A DNA stretch of 64,000 nucleotides, from positions 1,364,001 to 1,428,000 of the forward strand of contig JAETXT010000012.1 in the NCBI GenBank assembly GCA_019188255.1, read 5' to 3'. The DNA comes from Verticillium longisporum. Lineage: Eukaryota; Ascomycota; Sordariomycetes; Glomerellales; Plectosphaerellaceae. Under the pieces are notes generated by a model. That model saw only the letters and a list, made by a program, of their open reading frames with translations. It ran no database searches and had not been told where the DNA came from. Shown here one piece after another: positions 1 to 9,395 of this stretch (position 1 is the first letter of the stretch; each line of letters begins with the position of its first letter). A program made the translations under genes and the position numbers.

Positions 1-2211
1 ATGAGAGAGGCGCGGATGCGTCCACACCCCCGATCCCATTGTCTGTCGACCACGTCCTCGACCATCAGCCTTCACTCCGACGACAAGGAAGAGATGTGGC
101 ACGCAGTTGGGCAGGAGGACCGGTCACAACGCGACGTCCAATGGCAGCCGCTTGAAATAAACCCCCTCCAACCCCGCCTGAGGCCGGCGGTGTGCATTGA
201 ATCTCGCAGGCTTTGAAATTTGGGGGCCTGCGCTCGTCCTCGTGGATAGGTGGTATTGGGCAGAATCCAGCAACACGGGTGAAACGGCCCTGCCATGTTG
301 CCGCTAAAGAGCAGGTATTGATGACGGTCGGAATGAAGGACCTGCCCGCTTCTGTCCTCACCGCCAGTCCAGCCGCGGTTTTGCGACAACCATTGGTGAT
401 GATGGGTTAAAGAAGACTGGCCACGTGGAAGGCCGGTCCCTTTTGCGAAAGCAATTGTGCATGCGCGCACCTGGCCAAGGGTGCGGCAAGAAAGTTGTTA
501 ACCCAAGCTGCCGGTCGAGAGTTAAATCAGTTCTCAACATGCAGCATCAAAGTCAAGCCTGCTGGATCGAGGCGGGAAGCCCATACTGATGTTAGTGATC
601 AGGCTCGCCTATGAGGGGTTTACGCTTCACTGCCCACCTAAGGTACCTTACCTAGGTAGGTAGGTACCGAATGTTGGCACCTGGCTCAGTTACCGCTCGA
701 GGCAGTCGAACATGTAGCCGCCGTTCGATTGCATGTAATATGGCGACCGTGCTGTGGGTGCAGAGGCGAAACATGCGAAGCTACAGATGAGGCGGCATAG
801 TGATAGACTACAGGTGTGCGGAATGAAGGCTTCCTGCCTTGATAGAGGCAGTTTATACAGTAGTGGGTACACGGCGTCACGGACATGAGGAGATCAGGGG
901 TACAGTACCTTAGTGGAGGTATGGTAGCGTAGACCTGTCAAAACGCCATTTCCTACCGTCCTACCTGTTAGGCAGGTGGACTTAATGTTGGTAGGCCAAG
1001 ACCCTTGGTTCCTGCTGCCTGTGCGATGTGTGTGCTACTGCCCGAGTAGACCTACATGCAGAGAAGGGTAGGCCCGACCCATGTAGTGGTGGTTGCTGTC
1101 AGCGTCTGTGCTCAATGCTCACAGGATTAGCGTCATGTGGCAGGCTGCACTGCGCTGCACGAGCGCTTACCTACCTGCTAGGTACATGGCGTAAACGCTT
1201 GCCTGTGGAGGCGGACAAGGATAGCCCCTCACTTTTTGTGTAACCAGCCAAGCCGTGCCCCGCGGCTGCTGCTGGAAGCAAGCTTGGCCAGCCTCAGATC
1301 CCGTCAGTCCGGGCACATGCACGCCCCAGATGAGATCACCGCCCGTGGGCCGATCAATGTTCGGAAAGAAAAAAAAGAAAAGAAAAGAAAAACCCCAATT
1401 GTGTGACAAACAAAAGCCAATCAGTCCCCGGCTCCCCAATTCAAAGAGCATCCTCAGCTCCGCCAATGACACCAGGTCTGCCCTGCCAGTCCACCTCTGA
1501 AACTGGCGATTGATATGTTCTTCGTCGGCTAGTGCTTTGGTGGCGGTCCAAGCTCCTTGGTGGGTATCGGCACTTGAGCCTCGCCAAAGACACTACAGGG
1601 GGCTGTCATGGCGCATACTGTAGGTCACGAAGAACGAAGCAGGGTACGGAAGGTTTCACCGCGCACGTTGTTGCCGGCCTCGGGGCGGCACGATTGCGAT
1701 CCGCGGCTATCCAAATTCTGTGTGAAACATGCCCAATACTTACGACCACAGGGGTGTAGGTACGTGTCGATGCACCGCAAACCTTGCCCGAGCCAGCACC
1801 ATACTCCGTCTGTTAAGTCTATGAAGGAAGACGTCAAATGTTCAAAGAGCTGTTAACAGGCTCGAAATAGCTGCGTAGGAGAAAACTGGCAACATTCTGT
1901 CTGTGGTGCGTGCTTTGACATTTGCCTGGCCGCACATGTTCGAGTCTCTGGTGTGAGAGGTCGAGTCAGGGCTGTGAGAGAACGAGTCAGCCTAATGGAC
2001 AGCCAAGCTCACCGTCTGCAAAGCGACAATGGCTTCAAGGCGAGTACTTAAGGGTGCTGAGTGTCCCGTTGAGTTGTCTGGCCCTCCCCTACTCACTACT
2101 TCCATTCAATTCTACTTCGCATCGAGCTGCTGGCACCTCTCACTCTAGTTTGTATATTTCTTGAGCATTTGAGTAACGCGAACTTTTTCTCAACCGAACA
2201 AACCGACCACC
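1..2211. other. Gene-free stretch at left edge
   Basis: No convincing coding region is visible on either strand. Open frames here are short, lack splice-linked continuations and show no recognisable domain. The stretch contains several GGTACCT/CCTAGGTA motif clusters, the clearest at 637-668 and 1167-1185, and an A-rich run near 1368-1392. The last 150 bases before 2212 are CT-rich and likely hold the promoter and 5' leader of the small secreted-protein gene. Confidence 0.6.
637..668. repeat. GGTACC/CCTAGG palindromic motif cluster
   Basis: A dense run of overlapping 4-bp-step motifs built from AGGTACCTTACC and CCTAGGTAGGTAGGTACC. Related clusters are seen at 1167-1185, 3139-3176, 4669-4686, 5709-5730, 7258-7331, 14433-14451, 38891-38911 and 41036-41065, always between genes. 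No function is known to me. They could be remnants of a short dispersed repeat or a structural motif. Confidence 0.6.
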
Positions 2212-2452
2212 ATGCAGTTATCTGCAGTCATCGTTGCACTCTTCGCGAGCATGGCTTTCGCCGCTCCCTCTGTGATCGAAGCACGCCAAGACACAATAGT
2301 ACGGAAAGCACAAAGTGGGCCGGATGGAGCACAGGAGCTGACAGTCGTTACAGTGTCAACTTTGCCGCGAGGACTGCTTCTTCAGCCGCGGCAACTTGGA
2401 AACCTGCCTGGGCCATTGCAACGCCGACTTAGGTTGTAACTTGACCCCCTGA
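2212..2452 (+). CDS. Small secreted cysteine-rich protein (effector-like)
   Basis: Two exons, 2212-2298 and 2354-2452, joined in phase 0 across a 55-bp intron (2299-2353). The intron has a GTACGG donor, a CTGAC branch site at 2338-2342 and a TTACAG acceptor. The 61-residue product starts with a signal peptide of about 17 residues (hydrophobic core, cleavage after AFA). It ends in a compact domain with six cysteines, C30, C33, C37, C47, C51 and C57, spaced C-x2-C-x3-C-x9-C-x3-C-x5-C. The inner C-x3-C-x9-C-x3-C pattern resembles the two-helix alpha-hairpinin scaffold, but that is inference from spacing only. All six cysteines lie in exon 2 and appear only after splicing; the unspliced frame has none. 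Small size, secretion signal and cysteine content are typical of fungal effectors or antimicrobial peptides. Isolation in a gene-poor, transposon-rich segment fits the same reading. No homologue is recognised. Confidence 0.75.
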
Positions 2453-5400
2453 GGACATGACAGCTTCTAGTCGGCATGGCTCCACCACGGCCGAAAATTG
2501 ACAGGGGCCGGGGCCGGGGGTGGCGAGGGACGATGTGGAGGATCAGGGGTGCATCATAGCGTAGGTAGGTTAGGGTATCCTCTATTTATGGTCGCGCCGA
2601 AGTCTAAATGGACGTCAAATATGCCGGCTTCCTGGCTCCTTTCCTTGTCCTCATGTGTCAAAGTGAAGTCAGCGATGCAGTTGCTTGATGTCTGACGTTA
2701 TCCCATGTGCTTCGTATGACAGACATGCCAGGTCGGGTATGTCGGAGTGATCAACTGATTGCCAGGCGATAGATTCTGTGGGTCACTGTCAGCTATCTTC
2801 TGCTGGCACACGAGGACTGCGATAGCCAGGCAGCATCTCACCGATTATTAAGAAAAGGCAAATGTTAGTGCTGACGGCATGTTGATCCCGCTGGGTGTTC
2901 TTCAGGGGCAAGGATTCAACAACAACCCAGTTGGGGACCTGGGGACCAGCTGGATCACTCACGTTGTACTTCGCATCGAGGTGCCTCAGACCAAATTTCT
3001 GCCTGCTAGTCGTCATCGGCTTCATCGTTTCAAACTCGACAAAGTGCTCTGATGCGTCTTCCGGGTAATGATCACGACTGCTCGATACTTTGCATGCAAT
3101 GGGGAACTTGGAGCGCGAGCTCATAGTGCGCTCGCTGGATACCTTATCTCAAGGTATCTAAGGTACCGTAAGGTAGTCCAGGTCCATAGCCTCAGGGGAG
3201 AGTCAAGCATCGTCCCTTTTTTTTTCGTTCGCGAGGTGGCCTGTTCTTCCTCCCTTGCGTTGTCTGATCTCTCGCTAAAATTCAGTGTGAGATGATGATT
3301 CTATACCAGCATGGCGCTTCTGGAACAATCTGCAAGTAAGATTGACGGCTTCTACCAGTACAGAAACGTCACGAGCGTCAGCCCTGGAAAAAGCAACGTG
3401 TCAATAGAAGAACCCCTCATATGGCTTCTGCAGAAACAAAGCGGACACCGAAAGCCACGACACGCGTCGAAGAGGAAATTTCAAGAGGTGCACTACGCTC
3501 AAAAGAAAGTACGAAGTAGCGAATGCAAGACATGTTTTTCGTTCCCCCGTAGACCCAGGAGCAAAACAACAACCCAACATTTCTTGGGAATGTAAGTACT
3601 TCATTCGAAGCACGTTCAAGAGTTGAACGTTGCCGAGAGGAAGTAGAAAAGAAAATGCCGAGAAGAAAGTCTAATCGAACGGAAATGGATCCCATCAGCT
3701 GAGAAATGTATCTTTTCAGAGGCTCTTTCGAGTGAAACATCGTTGGTGGCATCTGGCAAGGCGATGACGGATTGACTTACCGATGTACTGCTAGCTTGGG
3801 CAGTTAACCGCAAAAGAAACGCGACCGAGTCATCCTACACTACGATTCCAAGCCACCATCTTGATCTAGAAATGAATTATTACCTCGGAGGCGGCATTCT
3901 CCGCAATCGGGCACGAAGGATGGCCTGGTGTGTGGTACGACATGCCTGGATGACCTCTTGTTTCACGTTCTCAGTAGTTCACTGAAGGGGACCAGGACTG
4001 ACTTTAGAGCTAGCGTTCAGGTAACAAGGCCTAGAGACAATTCATCAACAATTTGGGTACGTCTCTCATCGCCTTCGAGAAGAGTTCCCGCGGCTTGCCC
4101 TGTGCGGACCTTTTGAACGTGGACATAGATCATACGATTCTGACACATCGTCACCTTCACCTAAGATTATGGCCAATAAAAATAACACGCAACGACAGTT
4201 TTCTTTTTCTCATGCAATGTCTTCTTCTTCCTCTTCCCCTCCTTATCAGCAGCTTTCACGTGCAGCAGGCTTCGAACGCCGTGTGCCACGGCATACTATC
4301 CCTGGTCCCCCACTCGAACCCTGAAATGAGCGGGGATGACATCCATTTTGTGCTACCATGTTTTTTTCCCAGAAGGTTTCGGTCCCCCACATCGCATCGC
4401 AACCTTCAATAACCAGAATACACATAGCAAGATGGGACTATCCGACTATCATGGACTCTACGTAAGCCCGGTCGCCGGCGCCACTCACACAATAATCAAG
4501 GTCGGCCGGTCCGTTGGGAGAACTCGCAGAACTGAGGCCTTGGGAAGATGGGACGCCAAGACCGTTGTTGGTGGGGTCTAGGCTGCGTCCTGGCCATTCG
4601 CGTCGTCCCTGATCCAAGGGGAAAAGAGGAAAGCAGACTGCCTGTGGCAGCGCGATGCAACACCACCTTAGTATACCTAGCTAGGTGCAGCCGGCAGGAG
4701 ACCCAGGGCTTGGGGCCCGTTGGAGTCGTAAGTCGAGCGGTAGCTGGGGCCGGGTTTACCCCCGTTCCTTGACATTCTGGCTGGTGATGTACGCTGAACG
4801 TCTGGGGGCAGGTGCCTCAAGTACCCGAACTCAGGCAGGGTTAAAAGCTAAGCTGACTTGGAAGACGATTGATGTGGGATGAAAGAGGAATACGCACGAA
4901 GCATGAAGTGGAGGAAGACCCTCCTCTTCTCGGTTTATCAAAGTTTTTGGCCCCTTGTCGGACAAGGACAGGGCTGTCGTGTCCTGAGAGTAACGCAGGC
5001 ACCACACCACTATTTCACCTGTTAGTGTAGCATGGTTGCAGGGTAGATGCAAGGGGGAGGGCGGCACTGCACAGGCCCGTGGGACAGCCTGCGGGTGGTG
5101 GGGAAGTAGCGGGCAGTTCGCCATGAGCCAAGACTGCCCCCTCCCATCGAGTCGCACACGACCTGCTTCTCCGTGTGCATGGCCAGGTGTGTGTGCTTTG
5201 AGTTTCTCATGGCTCAACGTGCAATGAATTCCGTTCTAATGCAAGCAGTTCTCAGTCAGGACAGCCATCGAGTAAAAGCCCACAACGTGGTCGGCGCAGA
5301 CATGGACGAGGGCTTGCCTGGGTTCTGGACGCCTGACTCCTGCGGTTCGCGGCTTTATCATTTTTCTGGCGAGCAACCAGCGATTGCGGCCTGTAACCCT

Positions 5401-7331
5401 AGCTGTCGGGCTGATACCTGACCAGATCAGGCGGCGTATGTGGGGTTCTCTTGCCCCGTGGAGATTGTCTGAGTAAGGACCATCGCGATCCTGACCACAT
5501 GCGATGAGCTTCAGAGCGGTCAAAATATCCATCACAGCTTGTGAACACTCAAGACCACGAGAAGATGCAAACCGAGTTTCATTAAATTAGGGTACGTATC
5601 AAAGGGGGATATGGATATGTTGCCCAATCTGATCGAGCCGTAGGGTGGATGCCCTGTGATCATAGGTGTCCTTCAGTGCATGAAGACTTGCCCCCAAGAC
5701 GAATGTAAGTGAGGTACTTGGGTAGGTAAAATCGGTAAACGAAAATACCAGCCGGGTGGCCCAGTCCCTCGAACCTTCGGCCGAGGACTTTATGGGTCTG
5801 TTGATCTCATGTCAGCCCTGGTCAGTGAGACGGTAGATTGAATAAGATATCTCACCAATAAAGAACCTATTGATCAGATGTCGAGGCAGCTCGGTGTATC
5901 CAAATGTTCAGGAGCCCATCCACCCGCTCCCTTTACCGGGGCGCCGGTTTCCTTTGGCTTCAGGGGCACGGCAATGGTGCGGGGGGTCGTCACGGTGTGG
6001 TGTTCAGCGGTGTTCGACCCAGCCTGGCCCTTGACCGTGCAAGAAGCAGGGAGCAAGAACGCCGATTGACTGGGACAGGGCGATTCGGCACGGATATTTT
6101 TGGCATTGATCTCGGTGATGGCAGCCGTGGGCTGCGCCGCGTGGTTTCCGCCCGCAGCCTGTTTCGTACTGGTCACCATCTGGATACAGGGTACGTCGCA
6201 AAGTTGTAGTGAGTGTAAGGTAGATGATATTTCTCGAGGAATAGACGTCAACAGGCTGGAGTTTGAGGATAGGGAGGAAAGCTGGTGGTGGATGGCATCG
6301 TGTCCAAAGGTATGACATGAAGACTCGTCTTTAAAGCTCTTCCCACTTCCTGACCTCTGCCCCTTTCCTCCTCGTCAGCAACTGTTTGCTTTCTTTTTCC
6401 AACAGGAGACGACGATGCGCAGACACATGCCTTCGATCGAGCCCCTGTCGCCGTGTTGTCAATTGCCTCTGGCCCCTGGGATTGCTGCCGGCGTGCCTGT
6501 CAGATGGGACAGGAACAGTGTGGGGGGCTCAGGCTTCGCCTCGAGGTTGCTCGTCTGAGGGGTCCTTTTTCACCCCTGTTGCTGTATTCGACTGTGTCCC
6601 GATGTGCTTGAAGTTTTCAATACCCTGTCCTAGATCTTCCTGAACAGCGCGCCTTGTCATCTCTCCAGGTATTGGATGTGCTTCTTACGCATCGGATCAC
6701 CGCCATCTCCTGTCGCTTCGCTTCGCGCACGATGCTCAGTTACTTCCAGGGGTGTAGCACGCGCGGCCGAACCCTCAATCCTCGCCCTCTGTCAGCTAGC
6801 TGGCCGAATCTCACCAATTCCGAGCCGGACGGATCAGATCCTTGTCTTGACCTTGAAAAGTGAGGCCGGCAAGAACCCTGGTCCAGAATCCACAAGCACA
6901 CCAGCCTGGGCTGGGATCCATGGAGATGGAAACGAAATTCATCCAGGAACAAGTCGTGGCGTCGAAACGCGCTTCTCGCCTGCAGCGAGGGCAGGGTAGG
7001 GGGTTTTGGTTAAGCCGGGGAACGTTGCCGCGAAAATCCCACCCCCTCCCCTAGCCCCTCGCAGATACCCGGAAGACCAGGGTGCATATCCCTGCCCTGT
7101 CTTATGATTACAATGGTGCTGCAACAAGGTAACGGGAGACCCAGTATGTGCCGACTACTTTATCCTGGCTTGGGTGGGGTACGGTGTGTGCTCCCATCGC
7201 AAAGATAGAATCCATGCCCCAGCGGGGACCACACGATCGGTCAGGGGAGGCACGCTAAAGGTACTTACCTGGTAAGTACTGAAATATTCCACAACATTCG
7301 GTCCACTTCTCCAGCCAGGTAAGGTACCTAC
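2453..7331. other. Gene-poor intergenic stretch
   Basis: No gene could be supported. Frames at 2789-3124 (minus) and 5874-6251 (minus) have some protein-like character but no completed gene model. The stretch contains GGTACCT/CCTAGGTA motif clusters at 3139-3176, 4669-4686 and 5709-5730. It ends with a further cluster at 7258-7331 that runs into the retrotransposon insertion point. Confidence 0.5.
7261..7279. repeat. 19-bp near-perfect palindrome
   Basis: GTACTTACC and GGTAAGTAC are reverse complements of 9 bp separated by a single T. It sits about 50 bp left of the retrotransposon insertion point and belongs to the GGTACCT/CCTAGGTA motif family seen through the intergenic DNA. Confidence 0.7.
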
Positions 7332-7545
7332 TGTCAAGGAGTCTTGTGCAACGAGTGAAGGGTTCAACTGTTGGTCTCTTGGGGGTCTCTAGGAAGATAG
7401 AATAATCGATACCCTTCTCTAAATCTTAGTCCGTTGACCTTTCTTATAACTATTCCCTCACTGCGCTCGGTCCTCTCTTCTTGATTCCTACGATCAAACA
7501 ACAGGCGATCCCCTGTTGGTCTCATACCTCCCTCAGGTCCTGACA
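7332..7545 (-). repeat. 3' LTR of chromovirus
   Basis: 214 bp, TGTCA...TGACA, matching 14219-14432 base for base by eye. Because the element reads leftward, this is its 3' LTR. It is preceded by target duplication CCTAC at 7327-7331. Confidence 0.97.
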
Positions 7546-7550
7546 TGACG

Positions 7551-7566
7551 CCCCGTCTCTCTCTTT
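7551..7566 (-). other. Polypurine tract of chromovirus
   Basis: On the element's sense strand this reads as a purine-rich run (AAAGAGAGAGACGGGG) ending five bases before the 3' LTR, the expected place for plus-strand DNA priming. Position and composition are the only evidence. Confidence 0.6.
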
Positions 7567-7841
7567 GCTTCGTCCCGAAGCATGATATAATGTTTAGGTT
7601 GAAGGTCCCTGTTGAGTTCCAGGTGGTTCTCTCTTAGGCTGTTTGGTATTGTCTGGTCTAAAGACGTCTGTGTGTTCTGGGTTTCTGTCTGGTTCTCAAG
7701 TGTCTGTCTCAATGAGCACCTCCTGCTGACTAGCTGGGGTTTCTGGGTTGGTTCTTTGTTGTCTGATGGCTGTAGTTTGGTGCTTCTATGTGTCTTTCTT
7801 CTCGTCTTGGTTCTGCTTCTTGTTCTTCCGTTGTTCTTACT

Positions 7842-8059
7842 TGGTAATCTGATGGTTCTCTTCTGTGGCTGATCAGCGGGTGGTGGCCTGCCAGTGTAGT
7901 CTTGCTGTTCTGATGTTCTTCTGTTCTCCTTCTTTGTCTCGGTTCTGCCTAGTTATTCTTGTATTGTTCTGTTCTCAAATGGCAATCTGATAGGCTTCTT
8001 CTGTGGCTGATCAGCAGTTGCTCGCCTTTCAGTGTGGACTTGCTGATCTGTTGTTCTTC
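7842..8059. repeat. Imperfect 80-bp direct duplication in the chromovirus
   Basis: Segments 7842-7921 and 7980-8059 align without gaps over 80 bp. They share the core TCTGTGGCTGATCAG and the flanking TGGYAATCTGAT start. They lie in the extra 3' region of the element, upstream of the antisense gene. The repeated CTGATCAG and CTGAT words resemble branch sites of the introns further right, so the copies may be untranslated exon/intron units. Confidence 0.65.
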
Positions 8060-8472
8060 GTTCTTTCCTTTCTTGCTGTTTGGACTCGGTGAATGGCTAT
8101 TGTTCCAGGGCAGCCTATTGTGGGTTTCCGGTATATCTGTGGGAGGATTTTCTGACTGTTGTTTCCGTCTTTTCTTCTTCTTCAGCGACAACAACGACGA
8201 CGACGGTATTCCTCCCCTCCTCAATACTACCCTTATATCTTTCATGGTGATCCCTTGGCGACTGGCTGTTGTATGGTTGCTGACTGGGTGTGGTTCTTAG
8301 ATCGATTCCGGTTTTCCAATTCTTCGACGAGAACAACTTGTAAGTCTGCTGGTGTCTGCCTGTTGATTGCCTGCTGATTGAAAGCGGTAGTACTATTATT
8401 CAAACAATTTCCTGCTCGTAAGTTACCCTCAACGTTTCCCCCGCGGTTCAATGGCTGATCAGCTGTAGAGCA

Positions 8473-9330
8473 ATGGCTCCTCTTCCTCCCAACCCTCGCC
8501 GGGAGCCCGGACAGGCGTACTCCGCCAGAGACCTGCCGTGCCTCCGCTGCTGCGACCGTATGTGCAAGCAGTTTAATCCCGCCACGAGCGGGGAGTACCC
8601 TTGCTGCGAGGAGGACGCCAGTAAGTGAGCTGCTGTCTGGCTGTTGATTGTCGGCTGATCGTTTGCGTAGCTGGTTCCGCCAAATGCTCCTACTGTGGAG
8701 CAGCCCAGGGAGGTAAGCCGTGCCTCGCCGTAAGTTGCCCCCTTTTGTTCCCCTGTTGTCTGGCAGCTGATCCCCTGTAGGTGCCCGTCAAGCACCAGGC
8801 CGCCATGCGCGCCCTCAAGTTGGCCACTGAGGCCGTAGCCAAGAATGGCTACACCGGTGTCTTCAAGGTGAGTAGTGCCCACCTGCTGGATACCTGTTGT
8901 TCGGGTGCTGACAGATTTCTTTTGACCAATTTCGACATGGCCAAGACCGCCGGCCAGAAGGCCCTCCAAAAGGGCAAAAACGACAAGGCGCTGAGCGCCG
9001 AGAAGCGTGCTGCTGCCGATCAGCAGGAGGCTGGCGAGTACTCTGCTCGCCGCCTCGCCGCCGCCGATCGTCTCGCCCAGGCCGCCGAGCGCTCTGCCGC
9101 CGCCGCCGAGGTCTCCGCCGCTGCCCTGCAGCAGATTGCCGGTTCTCTCGCCAAGCTGGTCACCATCCAGTCCGAGATCCGGGAGAATTACACCCTGGTC
9201 GTAAGTCGCTTGCTGGTTACCTGCTGTTTGCCTGCTGATAATCTACCAGAATCATGATGCTCTTGTTGGCGCCGCCGATGATGAGGAGGATGGCGAGAAC
9301 CAGGAAGGTGATGGCGAGGTGGCGGCTTGA
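8473..9330 (+). CDS. Antisense spliced gene carried inside the chromovirus
   Basis: Five exons on the strand opposite to gag-pol: 8473-8620, 8671-8729, 8781-8867, 8915-9200 and 9250-9330. Introns are 47-51 bp with GTAAGT/GTGAGT donors and CTGATC/CTGAC branch sites. Two further look-alike introns (8340-8390 and 8418-8468) would lie in the 5' leader. The product, about 219 residues, has a cysteine-rich N-terminus (CLRCC, a later CC pair, then CSYC) that may bind metal. An alanine-rich, charged helical middle follows, then an acidic tail and stop at 9328-9330. Exon 4 is out of frame by one base if the acceptor at 8914 is used: a T4 run at 8920-8923 reads in frame if it were T3. Use of an AAG acceptor at 8945 would also keep the frame. 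I do not recognise a characterised homologue. Two more-than-chance features support it: five exons that join in frame, and clean splice signals. Confidence 0.65.
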
Positions 9331-9381
9331 GAACCGCCGGTGGTCCGCTGGTGCTCCCCTGTTGCTTGGTTTTTCTTTTGC

Positions 9382-9394
9382 TTTTTTTTTTTTT
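9382..9394. repeat. Poly(T) run within chromovirus
   Basis: Thirteen T in a row just downstream of both the antisense gene's stop codon and, on the other strand, the end of the pol frame at 9396. It could be a shared 3'-end or terminator-like element for the two convergent transcription units; this is inference. Confidence 0.4.
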
Positions 9395-9395
9395 G

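Noticed and set aside
2789..3124. Protein-like minus-strand frame with a GTGAGT donor partway
   Set aside because: The N-terminal half looks coding, but no downstream exon with a convincing acceptor and conserved sequence could be found.
5874..6251. 125-codon minus-strand frame with plausible composition
   Set aside because: No domain, no signal peptide, uncertain start, and overlapping frames of equal length on the other strand.
7364..7546. 60-codon frame present identically at 14251-14433
   Set aside because: It is simply the open frame inside each LTR copy, not a gene.
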